Shown here piece after piece: positions 30,815 to 39,439 of a DNA stretch of 64,000 nucleotides. The DNA is from Dactylosporangium sp. AC04546. GTDB lineage: Bacteria > Actinomycetota > Actinomycetes > Mycobacteriales > Micromonosporaceae. The translations under genes and the position numbers were made by a program. Within the stretch, counting starts at the first letter, position 1. Every line of letters begins with the position of its first letter. The stretch covers positions 55,134-119,133 of the forward strand of contig NZ_JAHYSG010000024.1 of NCBI RefSeq assembly GCF_022095675.1, in the 5' to 3' direction. The notes under the pieces were generated by a model, which saw only the letters and a program-made list of their open reading frames with translations, was not told where the DNA came from and ran no database searches.

Positions 30815-31852
30815 CTAGGCCGACTGGCGGGCGCGCAGCAGCCGGGTCATCGCCGCGATGCCCGCGCCGATCGCCGACTCGTCCGGGGTGAACCCGGGGT
30901 GGTGCGGGATGCCCTCGGGGCCGACGCCGAGGTAGAACATGGCCCCGGGCACCCGCTCCAGGAACAGCGCGAAGTCCTCGCCGTTGAACGGGAACATCGC
31001 GTGCGACTCCACGACCTGGCCGAGGTGCGGCACGGCGGACCGGCTCAGGCCGGGGTCGCAGACCATCGCCGGGAACGGCGGCGCGGGGAAGTCGGCCGCG
31101 CCGCCGAGGGCGCGGATCCGCTCCCGCACCTCGGCGTACCGCTCCGGCGGCCAGGCCCGCACCCAGACCCGCACCCGCCGCGCGTCCTCGACCTGCGCGT
31201 GGGTGACGACGAACGTCGCGAGCGGCCCGCCGGGCGTCAGGAGGTCGGCGACGATCCGCTCGTACTCCTCCGGCGACTGCGGGTAGGCGACCGTGGACAG
31301 TGCCTCGACGGCCGCCGCCACCCGCTCGGGCTCGCCGGTGACGACGGTCCCGGTGTCGAGCCCCGGCAGCCCGGTCCCGGGCATGATCCCGAACGTCCCG
31401 GCCGGCAGCGGCGCGCAGTGCAGGGCGTAGACCTCGTCCGGCACGAGCCGGTCGAGCGCCCCGTCGGCGATCATCGCCCGGGCGCCTTCGAGGTTCTCCT
31501 CGGCGGGCTGGAAGTAGAAGACGACCTTCCCGCGGGCGCCGGCCGCCTGTGCCAGCGTCCGCGCGATCCCGACCCCGACCGCGGTGTGGACGTCGTGCCC
31601 GCAGATGTGCGCCGCCCCGCCCTGCTCGTCGGGCACGGCGTCGAGGTCGGCCCGGTACCCGATGACGGGCCCGTCCCCGCCGTCGAGGACGGCGACGATC
31701 CCGTGCCCGCCGACCCCGGTGGTGACGTCGAGCCCGGCCGCTCGGAGCTGCTCGGCCACGAGCCCGGCGGTGCGCCGCTCCTGCCCGGCGAGCTCGGGCG
31801 CCCGCTGGATCTCCCGCCGCAACCACACACAGTCGTCATCGATCCCCGTCAC
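30815..31852 (-). CDS. M20-family amidohydrolase/peptidase
   Basis: 345 residues. M20D enzymes cleave N-acyl amino acids, hippurate-like amides or peptides with metal ions. Visible: RADLDAVPDE near 68-77, HICGHDVHTAVGVGIARTLA with the metal ligands, FQPAEENLEGARAMI with catalytic and ligand glutamates, and a C-terminal metal region FNGEDFALFLERVPGAMFYL ending HHPGFTPDE. The substrate is not determined. Its GTG start overlaps the stop of the asparagine-synthetase gene (GTGA), so the two are translationally coupled, which hints that one makes and the other trims an amide. Confidence 0.85.
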   Translation of the reverse strand: MTGIDDDCVWLRREIQRAPELAGQERRTAGLVAEQLRAAGLDVTTGVGGHGIVAVLDGGDGPVIGYRADLDAVPDEQGGAAHICGHDVHTAVGVGIARTLAQAAGARGKVVFYFQPAEENLEGARAMIADGALDRLVPDEVYALHCAPLPAGTFGIMPGTGLPGLDTGTVVTGEPERVAAAVEALSTVAYPQSPEEYERIVADLLTPGGPLATFVVTHAQVEDARRVRVWVRAWPPERYAEVRERIRALGGAADFPAPPFPAMVCDPGLSRSAVPHLGQVVESHAMFPFNGEDFALFLERVPGAMFYLGVGPEGIPHHPGFTPDESAIGAGIAAMTRLLRARQSA

Positions 31853-33729
31853 GCCTCCGATCGTTGCACAAGTCGCGCCAGCCGGTCGCCCGAGTCAGGA
31901 TCCGGCACCGGTGGTGCGGTGCGCCGGTTCCACCACAGACAGAACATCAGCACCGTCCAGAGCTTGCGCGAGTGGTCGTGGGCTCCGCGGCGGTGGGCCG
32001 AGAGCAGGGACTGGACGTACCGCACGTCCAGCAGGTCGTCGACGTCCGTCGTGGCGAACACCTCCGCCGCCCACTCGCCCACGATGCCGCGGAGCCACAC
32101 CCGCGTCGGGGTCGGGAAGCCCAGCTTGCGCCGGTCGACCACGGCGTCGGGGACGATGCCGCGGACCGCCTCGCGCAGCGCCAGCTTCGTCGTGCGGCCC
32201 AGCTTCAGCGACGTCGGCAGGGTGGCCGCGGCCGCGTACACGGCCCGGTCGAGGAACGGCACGCGCAGCTCCAGCGAGTGGGCCATCGTCATCCGGTCGG
32301 CCTTCGTGAGGATGTCGCCGGGCAGCCACGTGTGCAGGTCGACGTACTGCATCGTGGCCACGTCGTCGAGGTCGGCCGCCTCGCGATACAGCGGCGCCGT
32401 GACCGCGGTGTGCGCGGCGCCCGGCACCCGCATGAGCCGCGCCTTCTCGGCCGGGCCGAAGATGCGGGCGTTGCCGTAGTACCGCGCCTCCATCGGGGTC
32501 GTCGCCCGGTCCAGGAAGCTCTTGCCGCGCACGCCCTCGGGCAGCGCCGCCGACAGGGCGCGCAGCCCGCGCCGCACCGGGTCGGGCAGGCCGGCCACGG
32601 TGGCCAGGGCGCCCGGCTCGCGGTAGATCTCGTAGCCGGCGAACAGCTCGTCGGCGCCCTCGCCGGACAGCACCACGGTCACGTCCTGCGCGGCGCGCCG
32701 GGCCAGGAACCACAGCGGCACGATCGCCGGGTCGGCGACCGGGTCGTCGAGGTGCCACACGATCTGCGGCAGCGCGCTGATGACGTCCTCGTCGCGCACG
32801 ACCGTCGCCGTGAGGCCCACACCGAGCGCGGCGGCCGTCTCCGCGGCGGCCTCGATCTCCGAGTAGCGCTCGTCGTCGAAGCCGACCGTGTACGTGTGGA
32901 TGTTCGGGTGCTTCTCCTTGGCCAGCGCGACGACCGCGGTCGAGTCGACGCCGCTGGACAGGAACGCGCCCAGCGGCACCTCCGACTGGAGGTGGGCGTG
33001 CACGCTGTCGCGCAGCGCGTCGCGCACGGCGGCGATCGCCACGTCCGCCGGGAGGGTGGCGGGGCGCAGGGAGTGCCGGAAGTACCGCTCGATGCGCGGC
33101 TCCTCGCCGGCCCGGTACGTGAGCGTGTGGCCGGCCGGCAGGCGGCGCACCGCGGTGTGCAGCGTGGCCGGCTCGGGCACGTACTGGAACGTCAGGTAGT
33201 TGGCCAGGGCGTCGGCGTCGACGTCGCCGCCCGCGTACGGCAGGAGGGCCTTCTTCTCGCTGGCGAGGAAGAGGCCGGACGCGGTCTGCATGAGGTACAA
33301 CGGCTTGATCCCGAACGGGTCCCGCATCGCGTGGAGGGTGCCGGTGTCCCGGTCCCAGGCCACGATCGCGAACATCCCCCGCAGCCGGCGCACCGCCGAC
33401 GGCCCCCAGTGATGGAACGCGGCGGCCAGCATCTCCGCCTCCCCCTCGGTGGCGAAGGTGGCGCCGTGCTCCTGCATGAGCTGCGCGCGCAGCTGCCGGT
33501 AGTTGTAGATCTCGCCGTTGAACACGACGGTCCAGCCGGCGTAGCGCATCGGCTGGCGGCTGTGCGCCACGTCGACGATCGCGAGGCGCTGGAAACCGAA
33601 CGCGACGCCGGCGTCCAGCGCCACCCCGGTCTCGTCGGGGCCGCGGTGCCGCAGGCGGTCCAGGGCCTCGGCGAAGCCCGGCACGTCGACGGTACCGGTG
33701 GCACTCACGAACACCAGAAGTCCACACAT
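31849..33729 (-). CDS. asnB: Asparagine synthetase, glutamine-hydrolysing
   Basis: 626 residues. It starts MCGLLVFVS, so Cys2 is the nucleophile of the class II glutamine amidotransferase domain (with RLRHRGPDETG, FQRLAIVD and FNGEIYNYRQLR). From about residue 230 comes the synthetase ATP-pyrophosphatase domain with the PP-loop FLSSGVDSTAVVALA and VLSGEGADELFAGYEIYR. Both halves look complete, so it should make asparagine or a related amide from glutamine and ATP. The ATG at 33729 is fixed by the need for Cys2. Coupled to the downstream M20 hydrolase; divergent from the response regulator across 113 bases. Confidence 0.93.
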   Translation of the reverse strand: MCGLLVFVSATGTVDVPGFAEALDRLRHRGPDETGVALDAGVAFGFQRLAIVDVAHSRQPMRYAGWTVVFNGEIYNYRQLRAQLMQEHGATFATEGEAEMLAAAFHHWGPSAVRRLRGMFAIVAWDRDTGTLHAMRDPFGIKPLYLMQTASGLFLASEKKALLPYAGGDVDADALANYLTFQYVPEPATLHTAVRRLPAGHTLTYRAGEEPRIERYFRHSLRPATLPADVAIAAVRDALRDSVHAHLQSEVPLGAFLSSGVDSTAVVALAKEKHPNIHTYTVGFDDERYSEIEAAAETAAALGVGLTATVVRDEDVISALPQIVWHLDDPVADPAIVPLWFLARRAAQDVTVVLSGEGADELFAGYEIYREPGALATVAGLPDPVRRGLRALSAALPEGVRGKSFLDRATTPMEARYYGNARIFGPAEKARLMRVPGAAHTAVTAPLYREAADLDDVATMQYVDLHTWLPGDILTKADRMTMAHSLELRVPFLDRAVYAAAATLPTSLKLGRTTKLALREAVRGIVPDAVVDRRKLGFPTPTRVWLRGIVGEWAAEVFATTDVDDLLDVRYVQSLLSAHRRGAHDHSRKLWTVLMFCLWWNRRTAPPVPDPDSGDRLARLVQRSEA

Positions 33730-33842
33730 GGCGGTGAGTGTGCGGATCCGCTCGTTGGAAACTGATGAAGAAGTGTGGCCGGGATCAAAACCCGACCCTG
33801 GTTTCGCAGGTTCTTCACATTCGGCGCGGGACAATGTCCGGG

Positions 33843-34532
33843 ATGAGCGCACGAATCCTGGTCGCGGAGGACGACCCGAAGCAGGCCGAGCTGATCCGGC
33901 TGTACCTCGAACGCGACGGGCACAGCGTGCTCACGGTCAACAACGGTCGCGCGGCGCTGGAGCAGTGCCGCTCGCGCAAGCCCGACCTGCTCGTGCTCGA
34001 CGTCATGATGCCGCTGGTCGACGGCCTCGACGTGTGCCGGATCATCCGGGCCGAGTCCAACGTGGCGATCCTGCTGGTCACGGCCCGCTCCACCGAGGAC
34101 GACCTGCTGCTCGGCCTCGACCTGGGCGCCGACGACTACATGACGAAGCCGGTCAGCCCGCGCGAGCTCACCGCCCGGGTGCGGGCGCTGCTGCGCCGGG
34201 CCGGGATCGGCAGCCCGGGCCACCAGCGGGTGCTGCGGGTCGGCGACCTGACCGTCGACGCCGGCCGGTTCGAGGTCCGGGTCGGCGACGCGGCGGTGGT
34301 GCTCACGGCCAAGGAGTTCGGCATCCTGGAGCTGCTCGCGGGCGAGCCCGGCCGGGTCTTCACCCGCGGCGAGATCATCAACCGGGTGTTCGGGTTCGAG
34401 CGTGACGTGTCGGAGCGGACGGTCGACGCGCACGTGGTGAACCTGCGCCGCAAGATCGAGGCGGAGCCGATGGAGCCACGGTACGTCCAGACGGTCTACG
34501 GGCGGGGCTACCGCCTCGCCGACACCACATGA
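33843..34532 (+). CDS. OmpR-family response regulator
   Basis: 229 residues. Receiver domain: acidic pair EDD at 9-11, phosphorylation site D53 in LLVLDVMMP, T/S in LLVTARS and K in DDYMTKPVSP. Winged-helix output domain from about 130: TVDAGRFEVRVGDAAVVLTA, KEFGILELLAGEPGRVFTRG, ERTVDAHVVNLRRKIEAEP and YVQTVYGRGYRL. The histidine-kinase gene follows after 79 bases on the same strand, so they form a two-component system with unknown signal. An in-frame ATG three codons earlier is possible. Confidence 0.95.
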   Translation: MSARILVAEDDPKQAELIRLYLERDGHSVLTVNNGRAALEQCRSRKPDLLVLDVMMPLVDGLDVCRIIRAESNVAILLVTARSTEDDLLLGLDLGADDYMTKPVSPRELTARVRALLRRAGIGSPGHQRVLRVGDLTVDAGRFEVRVGDAAVVLTAKEFGILELLAGEPGRVFTRGEIINRVFGFERDVSERTVDAHVVNLRRKIEAEPMEPRYVQTVYGRGYRLADTT

Positions 34533-34537
34533 GTGGT

Positions 34538-34609
34538 CCGGAGCGGAGCGGAGGGGCCGCTCATCATAGGCTCAGCTGGGGCTCGTGCGCCCGGAGCGAA
34601 GCGGAGGGT
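34538..34609 (+). repeat. Pair of 19-nt direct repeats between regulator and kinase genes
   Basis: CCGGAGCGGAGCGGAGGGG (34538-34556) and CCGGAGCGAAGCGGAGGGT (34591-34609) differ at two positions. The second copy supplies the GGAGGG ribosome site directly before the kinase ATG. Similar GGAGCGAAGCGGAG strings are scattered through actinomycete genomes, so this may be a recurrent small repeat. Confidence 0.55.
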
Positions 34610-34611
34610 GC

Positions 34612-36267
34612 ATGAGTTTCCGGGCCCGGGTCTTCGGGCTGGTCCTGCTGGTGGCCGTGATCGCGATCGGGGCCACCGCCTGGCTCACGTTCAAGCTGGC
34701 CACCCGCCAGATCGACGAATCGCAGGAGAAGGCCACCCAGCACGTCGTCGACACGGCCGACATCGTGCGGTCGTACGCGCGCCGGCACGGCACCTGGGCG
34801 GGCGTGTCCGTCAAGGTCCAGGCGCTGTCCGAGGCCAACCACCAGCGGATCCGGCTGGTCAACCTGTACGGGCAGGTCACCGTCGACAGCGACCACCTGG
34901 CCAAGCGCGCGGCCCGCCCGGTCGTCAGCCCGCCGACGCTCATCGACCCGCGCCCGACGCTGACCCTGCCGGACAACGTCGACGAGCTGCCCTGGCCGGA
35001 ATCCGTCGTGCGGGACGCCAAGGTGCGGAGCCTGACGAAGGCCGAGGCGGTCACGCTCGACGGGATCCGCAAGTTCCGCCAGACCCAGCTGGTCGCCCGC
35101 TGCCTCACCGAGCGCGGGATCGAGCCGCCGGCCGTGACCCCGAACAAGCTCGGGATCCCGATCCCGGCCACCCCTCCGGAGGCGTCGGACTGCATCCAGA
35201 CGATCAAACCGGAGCTGGCCGAGGACGAGGGCGGCGACGAGGCCGCCGTGAAGGTGTGCCGCTCCGAGAAGGTGGAGCACGGCTGCCTGGTCCGCGTGTT
35301 CGGCGAGCGGGTGTCGGCGTTCGCGCCCGAGCCGCTCCAGCTGTTCCTGGGCGCCGTCGACGACGACCCGGCCAAGCTGGTCGGCGGCCCGATGGCCGTC
35401 GCGGCCGGCAGCGTCCTGGTCCTCGCCCTGGCCGGCACGGCCGTGGTCGCCCGGCACGTGAGCCGCCCGGTCCGGTCGCTGACCGCCGCCTCGCGCCGCC
35501 TCGCCGACGGCCACCTCGACACCCGGGTCCCGCTGGTCGGCGGCGGCGAGCTGGGCCAGCTGTCGACGTCGTTCAACCGGATGGCGCAGGCCATCGAGGC
35601 CTCCGAGCAGGCCCAGCGCCGACTCGTCGCGAGCGTCGCGCACGAGCTGCGGACCCCGCTGTCCAACCTGCTGGGCTACCTGGAGGCGCTGCAGGACGGC
35701 GTGGTCCCCCCGTCGCGCGAGCTGTTCGCCTCCCTGCACGACGAGGCACAGCTCCAGCGGCGCATCCTCGACGACCTGCAGGACCTGACGCTGGCCGAGG
35801 CCGGCCACCTGACCTACCGCCGGGTCGACTTCGACCTGGCCGAGCTGGTCGAGACGGCCCGCGTGGCGCACCTGGCGGTGGCGGAGGCGACCGGCGTGCG
35901 GCTGCGCGCGGAGGTCGCCGGCCCCCTGCTGTTCCACGGCGACCACGACCGCCTGCGCCAGGTCCTCGGCAACCTGGTCACCAACGCGCTGCGGTACACG
36001 GACGCGGGCGGCTCGGTGACCCTGCGGGCGTACGTGGCCAACGGCCGCCCGGTGCTCGAGGTCGAGGACACCGGCTGCGGTATCGCGGCCGCGGACCTGC
36101 CGTTCGTCTTCCACCGCTTCTGGCGCGCCGACCCGGCCCGCGACCGCGCGACGGGCGGCAGCGGCCTGGGCCTGACGATCGCCCGCCAGATCGCGCGCGA
36201 CCACGGCGGCGAGATCTCCGTCGCCAGCGAAGTGGGAGTGGGATCGACGTTTCGCGTCACCCTGTGA
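34612..36267 (+). CDS. Sensor histidine kinase
   Basis: 551 residues. First membrane helix at 8-24 (FGLVLLVAVIAIGATAWLTF), an extracytoplasmic domain of about 230 residues with four cysteines in two regions (LVARCLTERG, EASDCIQT, AVKVCRSEKVEHGCLV), then a second helix near 265-285 (MAVAAGSVLVLALAGTAVVA). HAMP follows (ARHVSRPVRSLTAASRRLAD), then HisKA with phospho-His H344 in ASVAHELRTPLSN, and the ATPase with VLGNLVTNALRYTDAGG, EDTGCGIAAAD and GGSGLGLTIARQIARDHGG. The cysteine-rich sensor part is unfamiliar and could sense redox state or hold a disulfide. Pairs with the response regulator just upstream. Confidence 0.92.
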   Translation: MSFRARVFGLVLLVAVIAIGATAWLTFKLATRQIDESQEKATQHVVDTADIVRSYARRHGTWAGVSVKVQALSEANHQRIRLVNLYGQVTVDSDHLAKRAARPVVSPPTLIDPRPTLTLPDNVDELPWPESVVRDAKVRSLTKAEAVTLDGIRKFRQTQLVARCLTERGIEPPAVTPNKLGIPIPATPPEASDCIQTIKPELAEDEGGDEAAVKVCRSEKVEHGCLVRVFGERVSAFAPEPLQLFLGAVDDDPAKLVGGPMAVAAGSVLVLALAGTAVVARHVSRPVRSLTAASRRLADGHLDTRVPLVGGGELGQLSTSFNRMAQAIEASEQAQRRLVASVAHELRTPLSNLLGYLEALQDGVVPPSRELFASLHDEAQLQRRILDDLQDLTLAEAGHLTYRRVDFDLAELVETARVAHLAVAEATGVRLRAEVAGPLLFHGDHDRLRQVLGNLVTNALRYTDAGGSVTLRAYVANGRPVLEVEDTGCGIAAADLPFVFHRFWRADPARDRATGGSGLGLTIARQIARDHGGEISVASEVGVGSTFRVTL

Positions 36268-36301
36268 CCGCCACCCTTTCCGCGGTGACGATGATCGGCG
36301 T

Positions 36302-36715
36302 ATGACCGTTGAACTGACCATCGGCGTGGAGGCCCTGCTGGCAAGGGCCCGCGAGGGCATGCACCGCCTCGGCCCGCACGAGACCCGCGCCGCCGCCGCG
36401 GCCGGCGCCCTGCTCGTCGACACCCGCACCGAGACCCAGCGCCGGGAGCAGGGCGAGCTGCCGGGCGCCCTGGTCATCGACCGCACGGTCCTGGAGTGGC
36501 GCCTCGACCCGGCGTCGCCGGACCGCATCCCGGAGGCAACCGACTACGACCGCCTGGTCATCGTGGCGTGCCGCCAGGGCTACAGCTCCAGCCTGGCCGC
36601 GGCGAGCCTGCGCGCGGTGGGCCTGCACCGCGCGACGGACCTGGTGGGCGGCGTCGAGGCCTGGCTGGCCGCGGGCCTGCCGATGACCGAGGCTCCGGCC
36701 GACGTCCGCCGCTAG
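36302..36715 (+). CDS. Rhodanese-like domain protein
   Basis: 137 residues, a single rhodanese domain. GALLVDTRTETQRREQGELP marks the N-terminal half, VIVACRQGYSSSLAAASLRA the active-site loop with C90, and DLVGGVEAWLAAGLPM the closing helix that is highly typical of sulfurtransferases. Probably a cytosolic sulfur-transfer or thiol-handling protein; whether it serves selenium chemistry is not indicated. Its last four bases overlap the convergent TPR gene. A GATGAT hexamer lies close before the ATG. Confidence 0.88.
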   Translation: MTVELTIGVEALLARAREGMHRLGPHETRAAAAAGALLVDTRTETQRREQGELPGALVIDRTVLEWRLDPASPDRIPEATDYDRLVIVACRQGYSSSLAAASLRAVGLHRATDLVGGVEAWLAAGLPMTEAPADVRR

Positions 36716-37005
36716 CCCCTTGGACGATCCTGGGACAGGCCGCTGGGCCGGTGGGTGGACTTGACGGCGGCCAGGTCTTCGGTCAGGGCCGCCACCTCGC
36801 GGTGGTCCGGGCCGAAGATCGCGGTCCTGATGCGCAGCGCCTCGGTGAGCGCCGCCTCGGCGCGCGTGAAGTTGCCCAGGCGGTACTCCGACTCGCTCAG
36901 TGCCAACAGGGCGGCGGTCGCGTACCGACCGCCGCCCTGGTCCCCCACCCCCTCGGCGAAAGTGCGCACGGCGCGGCGCCACAACCGCAGCGCCCCCGTC
37001 CACAT
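36712..37005 (-). CDS. Small TPR-repeat protein
   Basis: 97 residues. GRYATAALLALSESEYRLGN, FTRAEAALTEALRIRTAIFG and PDHREVAALTEDLAAVKS form about one and a half tetratricopeptide units of the kind found in NB-ARC/TPR regulators (FGPDHREVA is typical). The short length suggests either a scaffold mini-protein or a fragment of a larger TPR gene. The ATG at 37005 was chosen because GGGAGG lies six bases upstream. It follows the hydrolase by 12 bases in the same operon. Confidence 0.55.
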   Translation of the reverse strand: MWTGALRLWRRAVRTFAEGVGDQGGGRYATAALLALSESEYRLGNFTRAEAALTEALRIRTAIFGPDHREVAALTEDLAAVKSTHRPSGLSQDRPRG

Positions 37006-37017
37006 GCGCACCTCCCG

Positions 37018-37746
37018 TCACTCCAGAAGCACGCGCAGCGGGGGCAGTTGGTTCACAACTGCGGCGGGATTTTCTACCTGGGCGTTATGTCCCAATCCCG
37101 GCAGTACCACGAACTCGGGAACCAGGGCCTCGAGGTCGGCGGAGGACACCATCTGGTCGTGCTCGCCCCGGGCCAGCAGCACGGGCACGGGGGCGGCGGC
37201 GAGCAGGGCCGCGACCCCCGGCTCCCCCACACCGAACGCCCGCTGGTCGAACGCCAGCCCCCACCCGCCGGGAACGGCGCGGACGGCCGCGCCGGGCGCG
37301 GCCGCGAGACCGTCGAGCCCGGCGATGCGCAGGTGCCGCCGCTCGGCCTCGTCCCGCGAGGCGAAGACGGACCCGGGCCGCGCGGCCAGGTCCGACGCGC
37401 GGGACAGCTCGGCGGGCGTCCACGACACCTTGATCCCGACGCCCACCACGGCCCGGACGCCGGGCAGCCCGGCCAGGTGCAGGCCGACCACGCCGCCGAA
37501 GGAGTGGCCGACGACGACCGTCCCGGCCGGGTCGACGAGCGGCGCGACGGCGGCCGCCACCGCCGCGAACGTGTACTCCTCCAGGTGGGCGGACCCGCCG
37601 TGGCCCGGAAGGTCGGGCGCCACCCAGGAGACGCCCGCCAGAGCCTGCCCCACCCCGTCCCACACGTCGGCGGTCGCGCCGAGCCCGTGCAGCAACACCA
37701 CCGTGGGACCCCGCCCACCGCCACGCAACACCCGCAGTTCGGTCAT
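37018..37746 (-). CDS. Alpha/beta hydrolase
   Basis: 242 residues. Signatures in order: VVLLHGLGATADVWDGVGQA, PDLPGHGGSAHLE, nucleophile elbow VVVGHSFGGVVGL, acid LLARGEHDQMV and histidine LPGLGHNAQVENPAAVV. These make a complete catalytic triad in the usual 230-280-residue size. A cytosolic esterase or C-C hydrolase is likely; the substrate is unknown. It heads a two-gene operon with the TPR protein and is divergent from the MFS-Usp gene, sharing an AT-rich promoter region. Confidence 0.85.
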   Translation of the reverse strand: MTELRVLRGGGRGPTVVLLHGLGATADVWDGVGQALAGVSWVAPDLPGHGGSAHLEEYTFAAVAAAVAPLVDPAGTVVVGHSFGGVVGLHLAGLPGVRAVVGVGIKVSWTPAELSRASDLAARPGSVFASRDEAERRHLRIAGLDGLAAAPGAAVRAVPGGWGLAFDQRAFGVGEPGVAALLAAAPVPVLLARGEHDQMVSSADLEALVPEFVVLPGLGHNAQVENPAAVVNQLPPLRVLLE

Positions 37747-37781
37747 GCGCTCAGCATCACATGCCAGAAGCATAAGCACAC

Positions 37782-37808
37782 TATATAAGTAGATGATATA
37801 CCTGAGCG
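37782..37808 (+). promoter_or_regulatory. AT-rich promoter with extended -10 for the MFS-Usp gene
   Basis: TGATATACC at 37794-37802 is an extended -10 that ends six bases before the ATG, implying a leaderless transcript. TATAT (37782-37786) and ATATA (37796-37800) form an inverted repeat overlapping it, a candidate operator. This patch is strikingly AT-rich compared with its surroundings. Confidence 0.45.
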
Positions 37809-39422
37809 ATGGGAGCCTTCAGGCAGCCGCGGGCCGTGTGGGCCGTGGCGTTCGCGTGCGTCATCTCGTTCATGGGCATCGGGCTCGTCGACCCGATCCT
37901 TCCGGCGCTGTCCAAGCAGCTCGACGCCTCGCCGTCGCAGGTGTCGCTGCTGTTCACCAGCTACCTGCTGGTGACCGCCGTCGCCATGCTCGTGACGAAC
38001 TGGGTGTCCAGCCGGCTCGGCGCGAAGCGGACGCTCGTCGCCGGCCTGATCCTCATCGTCCTGTTCGCCGGCCTCGCCGGTACCTCCGGATCCATCGGCG
38101 GCATCGTGGGCTTCCGGGCCGGCTGGGGGCTCGGCAACGCCCTGTTCATCGCCACCAGCCTCGCCATCATCGTGGCCAGCGCCAGCGGCGGCATCGCGGG
38201 CGCCATCATCCTGTACGAGACCGCGCTCGGGTTCGGCATCGCGGTCGGGCCGCTGCTCGGTGGGTACCTCGGCGCGATCAGCTGGCGGGGACCGTTCTTC
38301 GGCGTGAGCGTGCTGATGGCCGTCGCGCTCGTGCTCACGCTCGTGCTCGTGCCGGCGACGCCGAAGCCCGACCACAAGACATCCCTGAAGGCGCCGATCG
38401 TCGCGCTGAAGGACCGCGGGCTGCTGATCATGAGCCTCGCCGCGGTCTGCTACAACTGGGGCTTCTTCACGCTGCTCGGCTACGCGCCCTACCCGATGCA
38501 CCTCGACGAGCACAAGCTCGGCCTGGTCTTCGCCGGCTGGGGCCTGCTCGTCGCGCTGTTCAGCATCGCCGTCGCGCCGCGGCTGGAGAAGCGCTTCGGC
38601 ACCGTGCGGACGCTCTACGTGAACATGGCCGGCCTGGCCGTCGTGCTCGCCGTCATCGGCGCCTGGACCGGCAGCGCCACGGCCGTCATCGTCGCGACGA
38701 TCGTCTCCGGCGCGTTCATCGGCATCAACAACACGCTCACCACGCAGGCCGTCATGACGGTCGCGAAGGTCGAGCGGCCGGTCGCCTCCGCGTCGTACGG
38801 GTTCGTGCGGTTCATCGGCGGCGGCCTCGCGCCGTTCGTCGCCGGCAAGCTCGCCGACCACTTCGACATGCACGTGCCGTTCTTCGTCGGCGCCGTCGCG
38901 CTGCTGCTGGCGATCGTGGTCCTCGCGGCGGGGCGCCGGTTCATCACCACCGGGTCGGAGCCCGCCGCGGCCGAGCGGCGGCCGGTCGTGGTGGCGGTCG
39001 ACGCCTCCGACGCCGCCACGGCGGTCACCGCGAAGGCCGTGGAGCTCGCCGCCCGCCGGCACGCGCCGATCGAGGTGCTGCACGTGTACGAGGTCGACGT
39101 CATCGGCGACGACGCCGTCGAGCGCGAGTCCCTGGACGAGGCCAACCGGGTGGTGGCCGCGCACGTCGGGGAGATCACGGCGACGGGTGCCGTGCCGGCG
39201 GTGTCGGGTCACGTCCTGCGCAGCGTCGCCGACCACGCCGCCACGGGGCGCCTGCTGGTCCGGGAGGCCGAGCGGCTCGGCGCGCAGGTCCTCGTGGTCG
39301 GCCGCTCGACCAGCGGCCCGATCGCCCGCTGGCTCGACGACAGCAGCACCCAGCGGGTCCTGGCCGAGGCCACCACGGACGTGCTGGTGGTCCAGGGAAC
39401 TCCGTTGACCGCTCAGCCGTAG
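37809..39422 (+). CDS. MFS efflux transporter fused to a universal stress (Usp) domain
   Basis: 537 residues. Residues 1-385 are a 12-helix major-facilitator drug-efflux protein: FACVISFMGIGLVDPILPAL, motif-A-like region SSRLGAKRTLVAGLILIVLF and motif C in ETALGFGIAVGPLLGGYLG. From about residue 395 a UspA domain follows: PVVVAVDASDAATAVTAKAV, IEVLHVYEVD, and the nucleotide loop VVGRSTSGPIARWLDDSSTQ with RVLAEATTDVLVV. The GxSxxGxxxRxxxxS-type loop suggests ATP binding. The fusion suggests export tuned by cellular energy or stress; the drug is unknown. A short gap separates it from the GNAT gene. Confidence 0.88.
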   Translation: MGAFRQPRAVWAVAFACVISFMGIGLVDPILPALSKQLDASPSQVSLLFTSYLLVTAVAMLVTNWVSSRLGAKRTLVAGLILIVLFAGLAGTSGSIGGIVGFRAGWGLGNALFIATSLAIIVASASGGIAGAIILYETALGFGIAVGPLLGGYLGAISWRGPFFGVSVLMAVALVLTLVLVPATPKPDHKTSLKAPIVALKDRGLLIMSLAAVCYNWGFFTLLGYAPYPMHLDEHKLGLVFAGWGLLVALFSIAVAPRLEKRFGTVRTLYVNMAGLAVVLAVIGAWTGSATAVIVATIVSGAFIGINNTLTTQAVMTVAKVERPVASASYGFVRFIGGGLAPFVAGKLADHFDMHVPFFVGAVALLLAIVVLAAGRRFITTGSEPAAAERRPVVVAVDASDAATAVTAKAVELAARRHAPIEVLHVYEVDVIGDDAVERESLDEANRVVAAHVGEITATGAVPAVSGHVLRSVADHAATGRLLVREAERLGAQVLVVGRSTSGPIARWLDDSSTQRVLAEATTDVLVVQGTPLTAQP

Positions 39423-39439
39423 TCCGGTTGGCTGCCGGC

